From assembly GCF_012911015.1 (NCBI RefSeq), contig NZ_WVVV01000001.1, forward strand, positions 248,001 through 312,000: a DNA stretch of 64,000 bases, in the 5' to 3' direction. This document shows, one piece after another, positions 56,519 through 64,000 of the stretch (position 1 is the first letter of the stretch; every line of letters begins with the position of its first letter). The notes beneath the pieces were generated by a model. That model was given only the letters and a program-made list of their open reading frames with translations, was not told the DNA's origin and made no database searches. Source of the DNA: Chelativorans sp. ZYF759. GTDB taxonomy: Bacteria > Pseudomonadota > Alphaproteobacteria > Rhizobiales > Rhizobiaceae. The translations under genes were made by a program, and so were the position numbers.

Positions 56519-57892
56519 TCAGCCGGCCGCGATGGCCTGCTCCAGAATATCGAGAGCCTGCAGCATCTGATCTGGCGTGACCGTCAGCGGCGGGGTCAGC
56601 GTGAGGACGTTTCCCATCGTCGTCTTGAAGGACAGTCCGCGGTCCAACGCGCGATAGAGCACGCGTTCGGCGAGCGCCGCGTCGGCGCGGCGTGTCGTGC
56701 GGTCCTCCACCAATTCGATTCCGATCAGCAGGCCACGACCGCGTATGTCGCCGATCGCCGGCTGCCGGGCCTTGATTTCGGTGAGCCGCTCGAGCGCACC
56801 TTCGCCGACGATCCTTGCATTCTCGACCAGCCCTTCGTCTTCGATGATCTCGATCGTCGTCAGCGCGGCGCGCGCGGTGACCGGGTTCTTTTCATGCGTG
56901 TAGTGGCCAAAGGCCCAGTTGCCGCCGACATCGAGTTCCGGCCGCGCCACGACGGCGGCGATCGGCAGGATGCCGCCGCCCAGCGCCTTGCCGAGAACGA
57001 GCATGTCGGGGACCACCCCTTCCTGCTCGCAGGCGAACATCGACCCCGTCTTGCCGAGACCGGTTGGAATTTCGTCGAAGATCAGCAGCACGCCGCGACG
57101 GTCACAGGCTTCGCGCACCGCTTTCCAGAACCCCGGCGGCGGCAGATAGGGTACCGCACGCACAGGCTCGGCGATGATGGCCGCCACATCGCCCTCGCGT
57201 TCGAGCACGTAGTCGACCATCCCCGCGCAGGCGAGCTTGCAGGCATCGAGATCGGGCCGCCCGTCTTCGCCGGTCTTGTGACCATATGGGCAGCGGTAGC
57301 ATGCAAACGGCGCCACATGGCTCGATCCCGGCATGTGGGCGGCGGCCGGTCCCGACCGGAACAGCGCCTCGCCCGACAGCGAGCCGGCCCCGAGCCCCGC
57401 GCCGTGGAAGGCATCCCAGAAGGACAGCACCTTGAAGCGGCCGGTCGCCATACGGGCGATCTTGATGGCGACCTCCACGGCATCCGACCCCCCGGTCGTG
57501 AACAGCACTTTCGACAGGTCGCCCGGCGTGATCGCGGCGAGCTTGGCCGCGAGCGCGGTCGCCGGTTCATTCGCATAGCGGCGCGGGGCGAAAGGCAAAG
57601 CTTCCATCTGCGCCGTGATGGCGTCCTTCAGGCGCCGGTGCCCATAGCCGATGTGATGAACATTGTTGCCATGGAAATCCATGTATCGGCGGCCGCCGGT
57701 ATCCTCGATCCAGATTCCTTCAGCCTTCGAAATGGCGTTCAGGCAGGGTGTGGAAACCGACTGGTGGAGGAAGTGGGCTGCATCCTCGGCAAGGACCGCG
57801 CGGGTCTTGTCGTCCAGCGCGCGCACCGACCAGTCGGCGCGCAGGCTGGAAGTGTTGACGTCGCCTTCCGACTGGGCAATCGCGTGGGTCAT
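56519..57892 (-). CDS. pbfA: PLP-dependent lyase PbfA-like ((R)-1-hydroxy-2-aminoethylphosphonate ammonia-lyase)
   Basis: The product is 457 residues with the class III aminotransferase fold. PLP-binding features are FTTGGSDAVEVAIKIAR, FWDAFHGAGLGAGSLSG, LLIFDEIPTGLGKTGSMFAC (Asp273) and VLGKALGGGILPI (Lys302). A cysteine-rich insert CYRCPYGHKTGEDGRPDLDA, which I associate with PbfA, lies at about 198-218. PbfA eliminates ammonia from hydroxylated 2-aminoethylphosphonate to give phosphonoacetaldehyde, the substrate of PhnY encoded upstream. A true transaminase acting on aminoethylphosphonate remains possible. The ATG at 57892 overlaps the permease stop (ATGA), so it is the last gene of the phosphonate operon. 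Confidence 0.8.
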   Translation of the reverse strand: MTHAIAQSEGDVNTSSLRADWSVRALDDKTRAVLAEDAAHFLHQSVSTPCLNAISKAEGIWIEDTGGRRYMDFHGNNVHHIGYGHRRLKDAITAQMEALPFAPRRYANEPATALAAKLAAITPGDLSKVLFTTGGSDAVEVAIKIARMATGRFKVLSFWDAFHGAGLGAGSLSGEALFRSGPAAAHMPGSSHVAPFACYRCPYGHKTGEDGRPDLDACKLACAGMVDYVLEREGDVAAIIAEPVRAVPYLPPPGFWKAVREACDRRGVLLIFDEIPTGLGKTGSMFACEQEGVVPDMLVLGKALGGGILPIAAVVARPELDVGGNWAFGHYTHEKNPVTARAALTTIEIIEDEGLVENARIVGEGALERLTEIKARQPAIGDIRGRGLLIGIELVEDRTTRRADAALAERVLYRALDRGLSFKTTMGNVLTLTPPLTVTPDQMLQALDILEQAIAAG

Positions 57893-59607
57893 CGTTTCCG
57901 CCACGCCTGGAAGCGGCCGAGAAGGAACCGGTCGAGCAGGATGTGCAACACCTTCACGCCGATCGCCGTCATCACGATCATGGTTGCCATCGCCGCCGCG
58001 CCGGCAATGAAACCGGACTCGTCCATGTGCACGATGGAGATGGAGGCGAGCTTGGTGTGCGCGCCATAGAGGAAGATCACGGCCGAGACGGTCGTCATGG
58101 CGTTGATGAAGAGATAGACCGCGATGTCGAGGATCGCCGGCAGGCAGATCGGCACCGTCACCCTTCGATACGTGTTCCAGAACGGCACCTTGAGCGAGGC
58201 CGATACCGCTTCGAATTCCTTGTCGATCTGCTTCAGCGCGGTCAGTGCTGTGATGTGCGAGACGGTGAAGAAGTGGGTGATCGTGTTGACCACCAGGATC
58301 GTCAGCGTCGCGTAGAAGACGTTGAGCGGGTTCCACGGCGCGTTGAAGAAGAAGACGTAACCAAGGCCCAGGACGAGGCCCGGCACCGCCACCGGCAGCA
58401 TGGCCAGGAAATGAGCAAGGCCGCGGGCCAGCGGGAAGGCCTTGGTCTTCTCGATCAGATAGGCGCCGGTAAAGATGACCGCGGTGCCTATGATCGAGGC
58501 CAGCAGGGCCATTTTCACGGAGGTGAAGTAGGGGCTCCAGCCGGCCGGCTCGAAGCGCGGGAAATTGTAGTTGGCCGTGGTCAGCGTCAGATTGTAGGGC
58601 CAGTACTGGATGAAGGAGGCCCAAACCGCCACACCTAGTGCGGCAGCCACAAGGAACCCGACGATCACGCAGTAGGCGACGAATCCAGCGTCGCGGCTCG
58701 TCCTGGGGGAGGGCTGGTAGGGCACGGCCCGGGCCGACAGCAGCGCCACTTGGCGCCGGTTGACGACGCGGTCGACGAGAAAGGCCAGCACCGCCGGCAC
58801 CAGCAGGATCATGCCGACAACCGCCCCCATCTCGAAATTCTGCTGGCCGACGACGGCGCGGTAGACGTCGGTGGCGAGCACGTTGTACTGGCCGCCGATC
58901 ACCTTGGGGATGCCGAAATCCGTGATCACCAGGGTGAAGACGACAAAGGACGCGCTGATCAGCCCGTATTGGGCACCCGGCAGCGTGACCGTCCAGAAGA
59001 CGCGCCGCTTCGATGTCCCCAGCGCATCCGCCACCTCGTAGAGCCGTCCATCCGACAGCCCCAGCGCGGTGACGAGGATCAGCACCGCATGCGGGAAGGT
59101 GTAGGTCACCTGGGCGATCACGATGCCGATCGGACCGTAAATCGTGTTGCCGAACAGGAGCGCGCGCAGGAACCCCTGATTGCCGAAGATATAGACCAAG
59201 GACAGCGCCGACATCAGCGAGGGCGCAAACAGCGGCAGCAGCGCCAGCGCGTAGAAGAAGGGCTTGGCCGGCATGCAGCTGCGCGTCAGCGCATAGGCAT
59301 AGGTGAAGGCCATGGGAATGACGATCACCGTCGACAGGGCGGCGATGAAGAGGCTGTTGAAGAGAGAGTCGACCAGGATCGGGTTGGCGAAATAGGCGGC
59401 GTAGTTGGCGAGGCCCACGAACTCGCCGCGCGCGTTGAGGAAGCTCTTGGACAGCAGCGCCCAGAGCGGCAGGGCGATCGACATCAGCAGGAAGGCGCAC
59501 AGCAGCGCCACCAGCAGACCCGCGACGAAATCCTCGCGCGACCAGCCGAGCAGCCGGCCGGGCACAGCCGCTGACACGTGCCGCTCGCGGTCCGCGACGA
59601 CGCTCAT
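57889..59607 (-). CDS. phnU2: 2-aminoethylphosphonate ABC transporter permease, PhnU2/AepW type
   Basis: This 572-residue inner-membrane permease contains two fused BPD_transp_1 domains (about residues 80-290 and 370-560), in the FbpB manner, with about 12 helices. EAA-loop sequences are YEVADALGTSKRRVFWTVTL and FEAVSASLKVPFWNTYRRVT. A single double-length permease of this size is what the TIGR PhnU2 family describes; phosphonate PhnE systems have separate subunits. It shares one base with the ATPase gene (TGATG) and overlaps pbfA by 4 bases. Confidence 0.88.
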   Translation of the reverse strand: MSVVADRERHVSAAVPGRLLGWSREDFVAGLLVALLCAFLLMSIALPLWALLSKSFLNARGEFVGLANYAAYFANPILVDSLFNSLFIAALSTVIVIPMAFTYAYALTRSCMPAKPFFYALALLPLFAPSLMSALSLVYIFGNQGFLRALLFGNTIYGPIGIVIAQVTYTFPHAVLILVTALGLSDGRLYEVADALGTSKRRVFWTVTLPGAQYGLISASFVVFTLVITDFGIPKVIGGQYNVLATDVYRAVVGQQNFEMGAVVGMILLVPAVLAFLVDRVVNRRQVALLSARAVPYQPSPRTSRDAGFVAYCVIVGFLVAAALGVAVWASFIQYWPYNLTLTTANYNFPRFEPAGWSPYFTSVKMALLASIIGTAVIFTGAYLIEKTKAFPLARGLAHFLAMLPVAVPGLVLGLGYVFFFNAPWNPLNVFYATLTILVVNTITHFFTVSHITALTALKQIDKEFEAVSASLKVPFWNTYRRVTVPICLPAILDIAVYLFINAMTTVSAVIFLYGAHTKLASISIVHMDESGFIAGAAAMATMIVMTAIGVKVLHILLDRFLLGRFQAWRKR

Positions 59608-60728
59608 CAGGCTGCCTCCTCATCCGACAAGGCATCGATCGGCGTGGCGAAGACGTGCAGGGAGGCAGGCGGCAGGGCAACCAGGAGCTCCTTGCCCAGC
59701 GCCACCTCCATGTCGCGCATCAGATTGGCGGAGAAATCGGCCAGGATAGGCACGTTGCCTTCGCGCGTCAGCAGACGCGCGCGGCAGAAGGCGCCGAGAT
59801 ATTCCAGATCGGCCACGCGCACCGCTACGGCATTGGGCTGTCCGGCCTCGACGCCGCGCACCCGAACCTCCTCGGGCCGCAAACCGACAGTGACCGAGGA
59901 CCCTGTGGCAAGCCCACGATCATCCAGGCAACCGAGTTCGATCCCCGCCACCGACAGTCGCCCGGGGCCGCTCAGCCGTCCTTCGAAGAAGCTCATCTTG
60001 CCGACGAAATCGGCCACGAAGGCCGTTGCGGGCCGGGCGTATATTTCCGTCGGCGATCCGACCTGTTCGATGACGCCCTGGTTCATGACGACGATACGGT
60101 CGGCCATGGTCAGGGCCTCTTCCTGATCGTGGGTCACCATGATGGTGGTCACGCCCAGGCGGCGCTGCAGCGCGCGGATCTGTTCGCGCAGGCGCAGCCT
60201 TACCCGCGCGTCGAGCGCCGACAGCGGTTCATCGAGCAGCAGAAGACGCGGCGAGGTGGCAAGCGCGCGGGCCAGCGCGACGCGCTGCTGCTGTCCGCCC
60301 GACAGCTGGACGGGATATTTCGTGCCCTGCTCGGGAAGGCCGACCAGATCGAGAAGCTCGGCGACCCTCGCCTCAACCTTGCGCCTCGGCCAGCGCCGGT
60401 TGACGAGACCGTAGCCGACATTCGCCGCCACGGTGAGATTGGGAAAAAGCGCGTAGGACTGGAACACAATACCGAAATCGCGCGCTGCCGGCGGCGCGCG
60501 CGAGACGTCTCTTCCGTCCATCACGATGCGGCCATCGTCCTGCAGATCCAGACCGGCGATCGCCCTCAGAAGCGTGGTCTTGCCGCAGCCCGAGGGCCCT
60601 AGGAAGCAGACGAATTCGCCCGGGCTCACCTGAAGCGAGATGCGATCGAGCGCGGTGAAGTGGCCGAAGCGCTTGGTCACGTCTTCGATGCGCAGAAAGG
60701 CCTGGTCCGCCTTTCGGGGGGTCGTCAT
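59607..60728 (-). CDS. phnT2: 2-aminoethylphosphonate ABC transporter ATPase, PhnT2/AepV type
   Basis: The product is 373 residues, an ATPase of the spermidine/iron (PotA/FbpC) type. Walker A is LGPSGCGKTTLLRAIAG, the Q-loop is FGIVFQSYALFPNLTVAANV, the signature is VQLSGGQQQRVALARAL, Walker B is RLLLLDEPLSALD, and the switch region is TIMVTHDQEEAL. A C-terminal TOBE regulatory domain contains VGLRPEEVRVRG. Three in-frame ATGs (60752, 60737, 60728) are possible with no clear ribosome-binding site. I chose 60728 (MTTPRKADQAFLRIEDVTKRFG) because longer forms approach the intergenic hairpin. Confidence 0.88.
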   Translation of the reverse strand: MTTPRKADQAFLRIEDVTKRFGHFTALDRISLQVSPGEFVCFLGPSGCGKTTLLRAIAGLDLQDDGRIVMDGRDVSRAPPAARDFGIVFQSYALFPNLTVAANVGYGLVNRRWPRRKVEARVAELLDLVGLPEQGTKYPVQLSGGQQQRVALARALATSPRLLLLDEPLSALDARVRLRLREQIRALQRRLGVTTIMVTHDQEEALTMADRIVVMNQGVIEQVGSPTEIYARPATAFVADFVGKMSFFEGRLSGPGRLSVAGIELGCLDDRGLATGSSVTVGLRPEEVRVRGVEAGQPNAVAVRVADLEYLGAFCRARLLTREGNVPILADFSANLMRDMEVALGKELLVALPPASLHVFATPIDALSDEEAA

Positions 60729-60773
60729 TGGTGTCATCCGGCCGCCCGTCATGTTGTATCGCCGAGAATGGGG

Positions 60774-60815
60774 CGTGCCGGCCGGCGAGGCAATCGCCAT
60801 CGCGTGGCCGGCACG
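60774..60815 (-). other. Stem-loop between phnS2 and phnT2
   Basis: CGTGCCGGCC and GGCCGGCACG form a perfect 10-bp stem around 22 bases, which themselves hold a 5-bp GGCGA/TCGCC helix. It sits between the binding-protein stop and the ATPase start and has no T-run. This is the fourth such hairpin in the window. Confidence 0.65.
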
Positions 60816-60836
60816 TTGTCGAAGATCAGGGCCGCA

Positions 60837-61865
60837 TCAGTTGCGCGGCGCGGCCTTCGCCTCGTAGCGGCTCGACCATTCGGCCAGGATGCGCTCGCGA
60901 TTGGAGGCCATCCAGCCGAAATCATTGTCGATCAGCGCCTCTTCCACGCCGTCCGGATAGCCCTCGGGAAGGTTGTTGGCATCGGGATGGGCGACAATGG
61001 CGTAGGTCAGCTGGTAGAGGTCGTTGGCCTCGCGCGTGACCGACCAGTCCATCACCTTCTGCGCGAGTTCCGCATGCTCGGTGCCAGCCACGATGGCGGA
61101 CGCCTCCATTTCCCAGCCGACGCCTTCGGCGGGGACGACGACCTCGAGCGGTGCGCCCTGGGCCTGTTCCTGGACGCCGCGCATGTCGAGCGCGATGCCC
61201 GCGACGCGCTCGCCGCGCGCCGCCTGCACGCACGGTGCGGAACCGGAATGCAGATAGGCGGCCATGTTCTCATGAAGCGAGTCCATGAAAGCCCAGCCGT
61301 CTTCCTCGCCCATCATCTGCAGCCAGGCGGCGACGGTCAGATAGCCGGTGCCCGAGGAAGCGGGATGCGGCATGACGATCTTGCCCTCGAATTCGGGGGC
61401 AAGCAGGTCCTGCCAGGAAGTCGGCGTCTCGATGCCGGCGGCGCCGCCTTCCGCGGTATTGTAGCAGATCACGCCGACATAGGCGTCCATGCCGTACCAG
61501 GTCGGCTGGTCGCGATTGTCGCGGAACTGCTCTTTCAGGGCGTCCGCGCCCGATGCCGCGTAGCTTTCGAGAAGCCCGCGCTCGTCAAACATCATCAGGC
61601 TCGATACGGCGAGGCCCATGACCATGTCGGCCTGCGGATTCTCGGCCTCGGCCAGGAAGCGGGCGGTGATGACGCCGGTGGAATCGCGCACCCACACGAT
61701 CTCGACTTCGGGCACGGCCGCTTCGATGGCCTCCTTGAAGGGGCCGAGCTGATCGTTCTCAAGTGCGGTATAGACGGTGAGCGGGGTGCGTGATTGCGCG
61801 CCGGCCACGCCCATGGCGAGGGCGAGCGCGGCTGCGGCCACGCCCAGTTTCAATCCAGTTTTCAT
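60837..61865 (-). CDS. phnS2: 2-aminoethylphosphonate-binding protein, PhnS2/AepX type
   Basis: This 342-residue periplasmic binding protein is of the iron/thiamine/phosphonate class (SBP_bac_6 type). The signal peptide is about 23 residues (LGVAAAALALAMGVAGA/QS). Core motifs are LTVYTALENDQLGPFKEAIE, VPEVEIVWVRDSTGVITARF, FEGKIVMPHPASSGTGYLTV and HSGSAPCVQAARGERVAGIA, consistent with a ligand pocket for a small anion. GGGAG precedes the ATG at nine bases. It is first in the transporter unit phnS2-phnT2-phnU2-pbfA. Assignment to aminoethylphosphonate comes from the whole cluster, notably phnY and the PbfA-like gene, not from the binding protein alone. Confidence 0.87.
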   Translation of the reverse strand: MKTGLKLGVAAAALALAMGVAGAQSRTPLTVYTALENDQLGPFKEAIEAAVPEVEIVWVRDSTGVITARFLAEAENPQADMVMGLAVSSLMMFDERGLLESYAASGADALKEQFRDNRDQPTWYGMDAYVGVICYNTAEGGAAGIETPTSWQDLLAPEFEGKIVMPHPASSGTGYLTVAAWLQMMGEEDGWAFMDSLHENMAAYLHSGSAPCVQAARGERVAGIALDMRGVQEQAQGAPLEVVVPAEGVGWEMEASAIVAGTEHAELAQKVMDWSVTREANDLYQLTYAIVAHPDANNLPEGYPDGVEEALIDNDFGWMASNRERILAEWSSRYEAKAAPRN

Positions 61866-61982
61866 GTCGTGATTCTCCCGTTTCTGTGGTTCCCTCGGGC
61901 ATCTTCTCGTTGAAACGGTCCGGCGGATACCCTCGCCTTATTGCCGCTCCTTCCAGTCGTCGCTCCCCCGGAACCATCTGAC

Positions 61983-62024
61983 ACTTTGCACAGCCAGATA
62001 TCAGGATCGTGACAGTTGCAAAGT
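61983..62024. promoter_or_regulatory. Inverted repeat upstream of phnS2, candidate operator
   Basis: ACTTTGCA (61983-61990) and TGCAAAGT (62017-62024) are perfect 8-bp inverted arms with centres 34 bp apart, about three helical turns. They lie 118-159 bp upstream of phnS2 in a 260-bp non-coding gap, which otherwise shows only AT-rich sequence near 62060-62085. No regulator gene for this cluster is in the window. Confidence 0.35.
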
Positions 62025-62126
62025 TGCAGATAGATGGTCCCGGCTTGTTGCCAGAGCGCTGAATTTTCTTGATTTTATTCTGTGAGACTGGACGGGCCGA
62101 TGCCCGATCCACAGCCAGGTCGGCGG

Positions 62127-62963
62127 TCAGGCAGCGGCCAGTGCCACCACGCCCGCCGCGACGATCCCGGCGGCAACCATGCGCTTCTTCCAGGGCCGCT
62201 CGCCCAGCAGCAGCACGCCGATCAAAGCTGCAATGACGACGCTCGATTCCCGTACCGCCGAAACCACGCCGATGGGGGCGATCGTCTTGGCGTAGAGTAC
62301 CAGCCCATAGGCCGTGACGGCGAAGACGCCCCCCACCATCCCTAGGGCGAAGGTGCGCGGGTCGAGGCTTCCCCGGCGCAGGATGCGTGGGCCCAGAACC
62401 GCGAACACCACCGGGGCCTCCAGCAGGAACAGCCATCCCATATAACCGGTCGGGCTGCCGGCCAGCCTCACGCCGATGCCGTCGGCCACCGAATAGGTCG
62501 CGATGGCCAGGCCCAGAAAGACCGCCACGAAGATCGCGCGCCGGTCGACCTCGACGCCGCGCGTGCGAAGCGACAACAGCCATATGCCCAGCGACACCGC
62601 CACCAGGCCCGCCCAGGCCAGCGGCGGCAGGGTCTCGCCGATCAGGAGCAGGGCGCCGATGGCCACGAGCATCGGCGCGAGACCGCGCGAGATCGGATAG
62701 ACCTGGCTCAGATCGCCGAGCCGGTAGGCCTGGAACAGCAGCGCATAATAGGCGTAGTGGACCAGCGTGGAAGCTGCCAGCGCCGGCCAGCTCTCGCGCG
62801 AGGGCGTGTCCGACAGGAGAATGAGCACCACGCCCGCCAGCGCGTGCGACAACGCGACTCCTGCCAGGATCAGTGCCCGGTCGCCGCCCGCCTTGACCAT
62901 CGCGTTCCAGCTTGCGTGGAGCACGGCGGCGAAGAGTACGATCGACAGGGCGAAGAGGGACAA
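62127..62963 (-). CDS. DMT-superfamily (EamA) transporter
   Basis: This 278-residue membrane protein has ten predicted helices in two EamA repeats. The N-terminal repeat begins IVLFAAVLHASWNAMVKAGG, and VYPISRGLAPMLVAIGALLL and VSAVRESSVVIAALIGVLLL are typical EamA helix-4-to-5 sequences in each repeat. The start is a TTG at 62963 with no strong ribosome-binding site, so a slightly different start is possible. It lies between phnY and the aminoethylphosphonate importer in the same direction. It could export a pathway intermediate or import a related compound; the sequence does not say which. Confidence 0.82.
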   Translation of the reverse strand: MSLFALSIVLFAAVLHASWNAMVKAGGDRALILAGVALSHALAGVVLILLSDTPSRESWPALAASTLVHYAYYALLFQAYRLGDLSQVYPISRGLAPMLVAIGALLLIGETLPPLAWAGLVAVSLGIWLLSLRTRGVEVDRRAIFVAVFLGLAIATYSVADGIGVRLAGSPTGYMGWLFLLEAPVVFAVLGPRILRRGSLDPRTFALGMVGGVFAVTAYGLVLYAKTIAPIGVVSAVRESSVVIAALIGVLLLGERPWKKRMVAAGIVAAGVVALAAA

Positions 62964-63085
62964 GGCGCGCTCGAATGAAAGCCGGCAAAGGACGGGCCGC
63001 TTGTGAAGGAACTACGGGCTCGGAGCAAGCGTGCACGCGTCCCGACGCCTGCGCCGGCGGCAGGCTGAAGGGGCCAGGGGCCCTG

Positions 63086-64000
63086 TCAGCTCCAGGGCAG
63101 CGAGAAGGTCTTGACATTGGTGTAGCTCTTCATCGCCTCGATGACGCCTTCCTTGTAGCCATTGCCGGAATCCTTGATGCCGCCGAAGGGCGACATCTCG
63201 ATCCGGTAGCCCGGCACTTCCCAGATGTTCACAGTGCCGACCTTGAGGCCGGATATGTATTTCTGCATGCGGCGGAAATCGTTGGTGCACACGCCCGACG
63301 ACAGGCCGAAGGCGGTGGAATTGGAGAGCCGGATCATGGCCGCGTCGTCGCCTGCCACGCGCAGGATCGGGATCACCGGGCCGAACGTCTCCTCCATCAC
63401 CAGATCGCTCTCATGCGGCACGCGGTCGATGACGATGGGCGGCAGGAGCGCTCCGCGCCGGCCCGGGTTGTACAGCACCTCGGCGCCCGCCTCCGCGGCA
63501 CGTTCGACCCGTCCCTCGAACAGCGCGGCCGCTTTCTCGCTGACCACCGTTCCGAGCTCGATCCCCTCGCCCATCGGGTCGCCGAAGCGCAGCTTCCTGG
63601 CGCGCTCCAGCACCAGCGGCACGAAACGGTCGGCGACCTTCTCCTGGACCAGGATACGTTTGACCGCCGTGCAGCGCTGGCCGGAATTCTTCGTCGCGCC
63701 GGCCACCGCGAGATCGGCCGCGCGGGCCAGATCGTCGTCCGACAGATCGTCCAGCACGATCAGCGGGTCGTTGCCGCCGAGTTCCAGCACCTGGCGCCGA
63801 TAGCCGGCCTTCGAGGCAATCAGCTTGCCCACCGATACCCCACCGGTGAAGGTGATCAGGTCGACATGTTCGTTGACGATCATCTCCTCGCCGATGTCGC
63901 CCGGCCAGCCGGTCACGACCGACAGCATTTCGGGCGGCAGGCCGGCCTCGTAAAGAATGTCGGCCAGCACCAGGGCGGTCATCGGTGTCAGTTCGGTCGG
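63086..64000 (-). CDS. phnY: Phosphonoacetaldehyde dehydrogenase PhnY (partial, cut by window edge)
   Basis: The C-terminal 304 residues of an NAD-dependent aldehyde dehydrogenase are present; the frame is open to base 64000, and roughly 180 N-terminal residues lie outside. Visible features are [32 protein letters not shown], the general base in [14 protein letters not shown], the catalytic cysteine in [31 protein letters not shown] and [29 protein letters not shown] and the C-terminal [12 protein letters not shown] are features I associate with PhnY, which oxidises phosphonoacetaldehyde to phosphonoacetate. The downstream PbfA-like lyase and PhnS2T2U2 importer support this. Another semialdehyde dehydrogenase is the alternative. 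PhnA and PhnW are not in the window. Confidence 0.82.
   Translation of the reverse strand, partial: PTELTPMTALVLADILYEAGLPPEMLSVVTGWPGDIGEEMIVNEHVDLITFTGGVSVGKLIASKAGYRRQVLELGGNDPLIVLDDLSDDDLARAADLAVAGATKNSGQRCTAVKRILVQEKVADRFVPLVLERARKLRFGDPMGEGIELGTVVSEKAAALFEGRVERAAEAGAEVLYNPGRRGALLPPIVIDRVPHESDLVMEETFGPVIPILRVAGDDAAMIRLSNSTAFGLSSGVCTNDFRRMQKYISGLKVGTVNIWEVPGYRIEMSPFGGIKDSGNGYKEGVIEAMKSYTNVKTFSLPWS

Noticed and set aside
57893-59680. Apparent 596-residue N-terminal extension of the PbfA-like lyase
   Set aside because: This stretch is the permease gene read in the wrong frame; the true permease frame has clear membrane helices and EAA loops, and the lyase starts at 57892.
1-64000. CRISPR arrays, insertion sequences, tRNA or rRNA genes, phage or attachment sites
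   Set aside because: None was seen by eye: no regular repeats, transposase genes, clover-leaf sequences or integrases. A dedicated search was not possible.

Overview
This is a GC-rich, densely coding window with no RNA genes, insertion sequences or CRISPR arrays that I could see. Gene content points to an alphaproteobacterium, most likely Hyphomicrobiales (rhizobial relatives): a GguC-type gene beside a LysR regulator, a TreS-maltokinase fusion in a GlgE operon, several TRAP, TTT and ABC importers, EcfG-like promoter motifs, and a phosphonoacetaldehyde dehydrogenase. The genus cannot be fixed from the sequence alone.

Layout. (1) 1-4.6 kb: a galactofuranose-type sugar ABC importer (ytfR cut by the left edge, ytfQ), a GguC/AraD1-family gene and a divergent LysR regulator. 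(2) 4.6-21 kb: an alpha-glucan/trehalose block. treY and malQ lie on the minus strand. glgE, treS-mak, glgB, glgX, treZ and a DUF2934 gene form a tight plus-strand operon. Both trehalose routes (TreYZ, and TreS with Mak, GlgE and GlgB) are therefore adjacent, and the 200 bp between the two arms carries two divergent EcfG-like (general stress sigma factor) promoter motifs. (3) 21-28.6 kb: pbpC and yfhM, a periplasmic alpha-2-macroglobulin and penicillin-binding protein 1C pair. (4) 28.7-37.9 kb and 53.4-56.3 kb: a glucuronide catabolic regulon in two pieces. It comprises uxuA, a GntR regulator, a beta-glucuronidase, a split TRAP importer and a GH31 glycosidase, and further right uxaC and uxuB. 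A UxuR-like operator lies in front of dctP and a related site in front of uxuB. (5) 38-39.2 kb: a membrane-anchored coiled-coil protein of unknown function. (6) 39.3-47.8 kb: a ferredoxin, Rieske oxygenase, glutamine-synthetase-like ligase and ferredoxin reductase operon. An IclR regulator separates it from a second TRAP importer, and the same palindrome sits on both sides of the regulator. This looks like an uncharacterised amine or aromatic-amine degradation module and is the best candidate for a new system. (7) 48-53.4 kb: a TTT importer (tctABC) behind a D-amino-acid-dehydrogenase-like flavoprotein, with a divergent LysR regulator. (8) 56.5-64 kb: an aminoethylphosphonate module: phnY (cut by the right edge), a DMT transporter, an ABC importer of the PhnS2/T2/U2 (AepXVW) type and a PbfA-like PLP lyase.

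Recurring architecture: in four of the five importer operons, a stable hairpin follows the solute-binding-protein gene, before the membrane or ATPase genes. Such hairpins usually let the binding protein be made in excess. Many genes overlap by 1-4 bases, which indicates translational coupling. After start-site correction, no gene-free stretch exceeds 300 bases.
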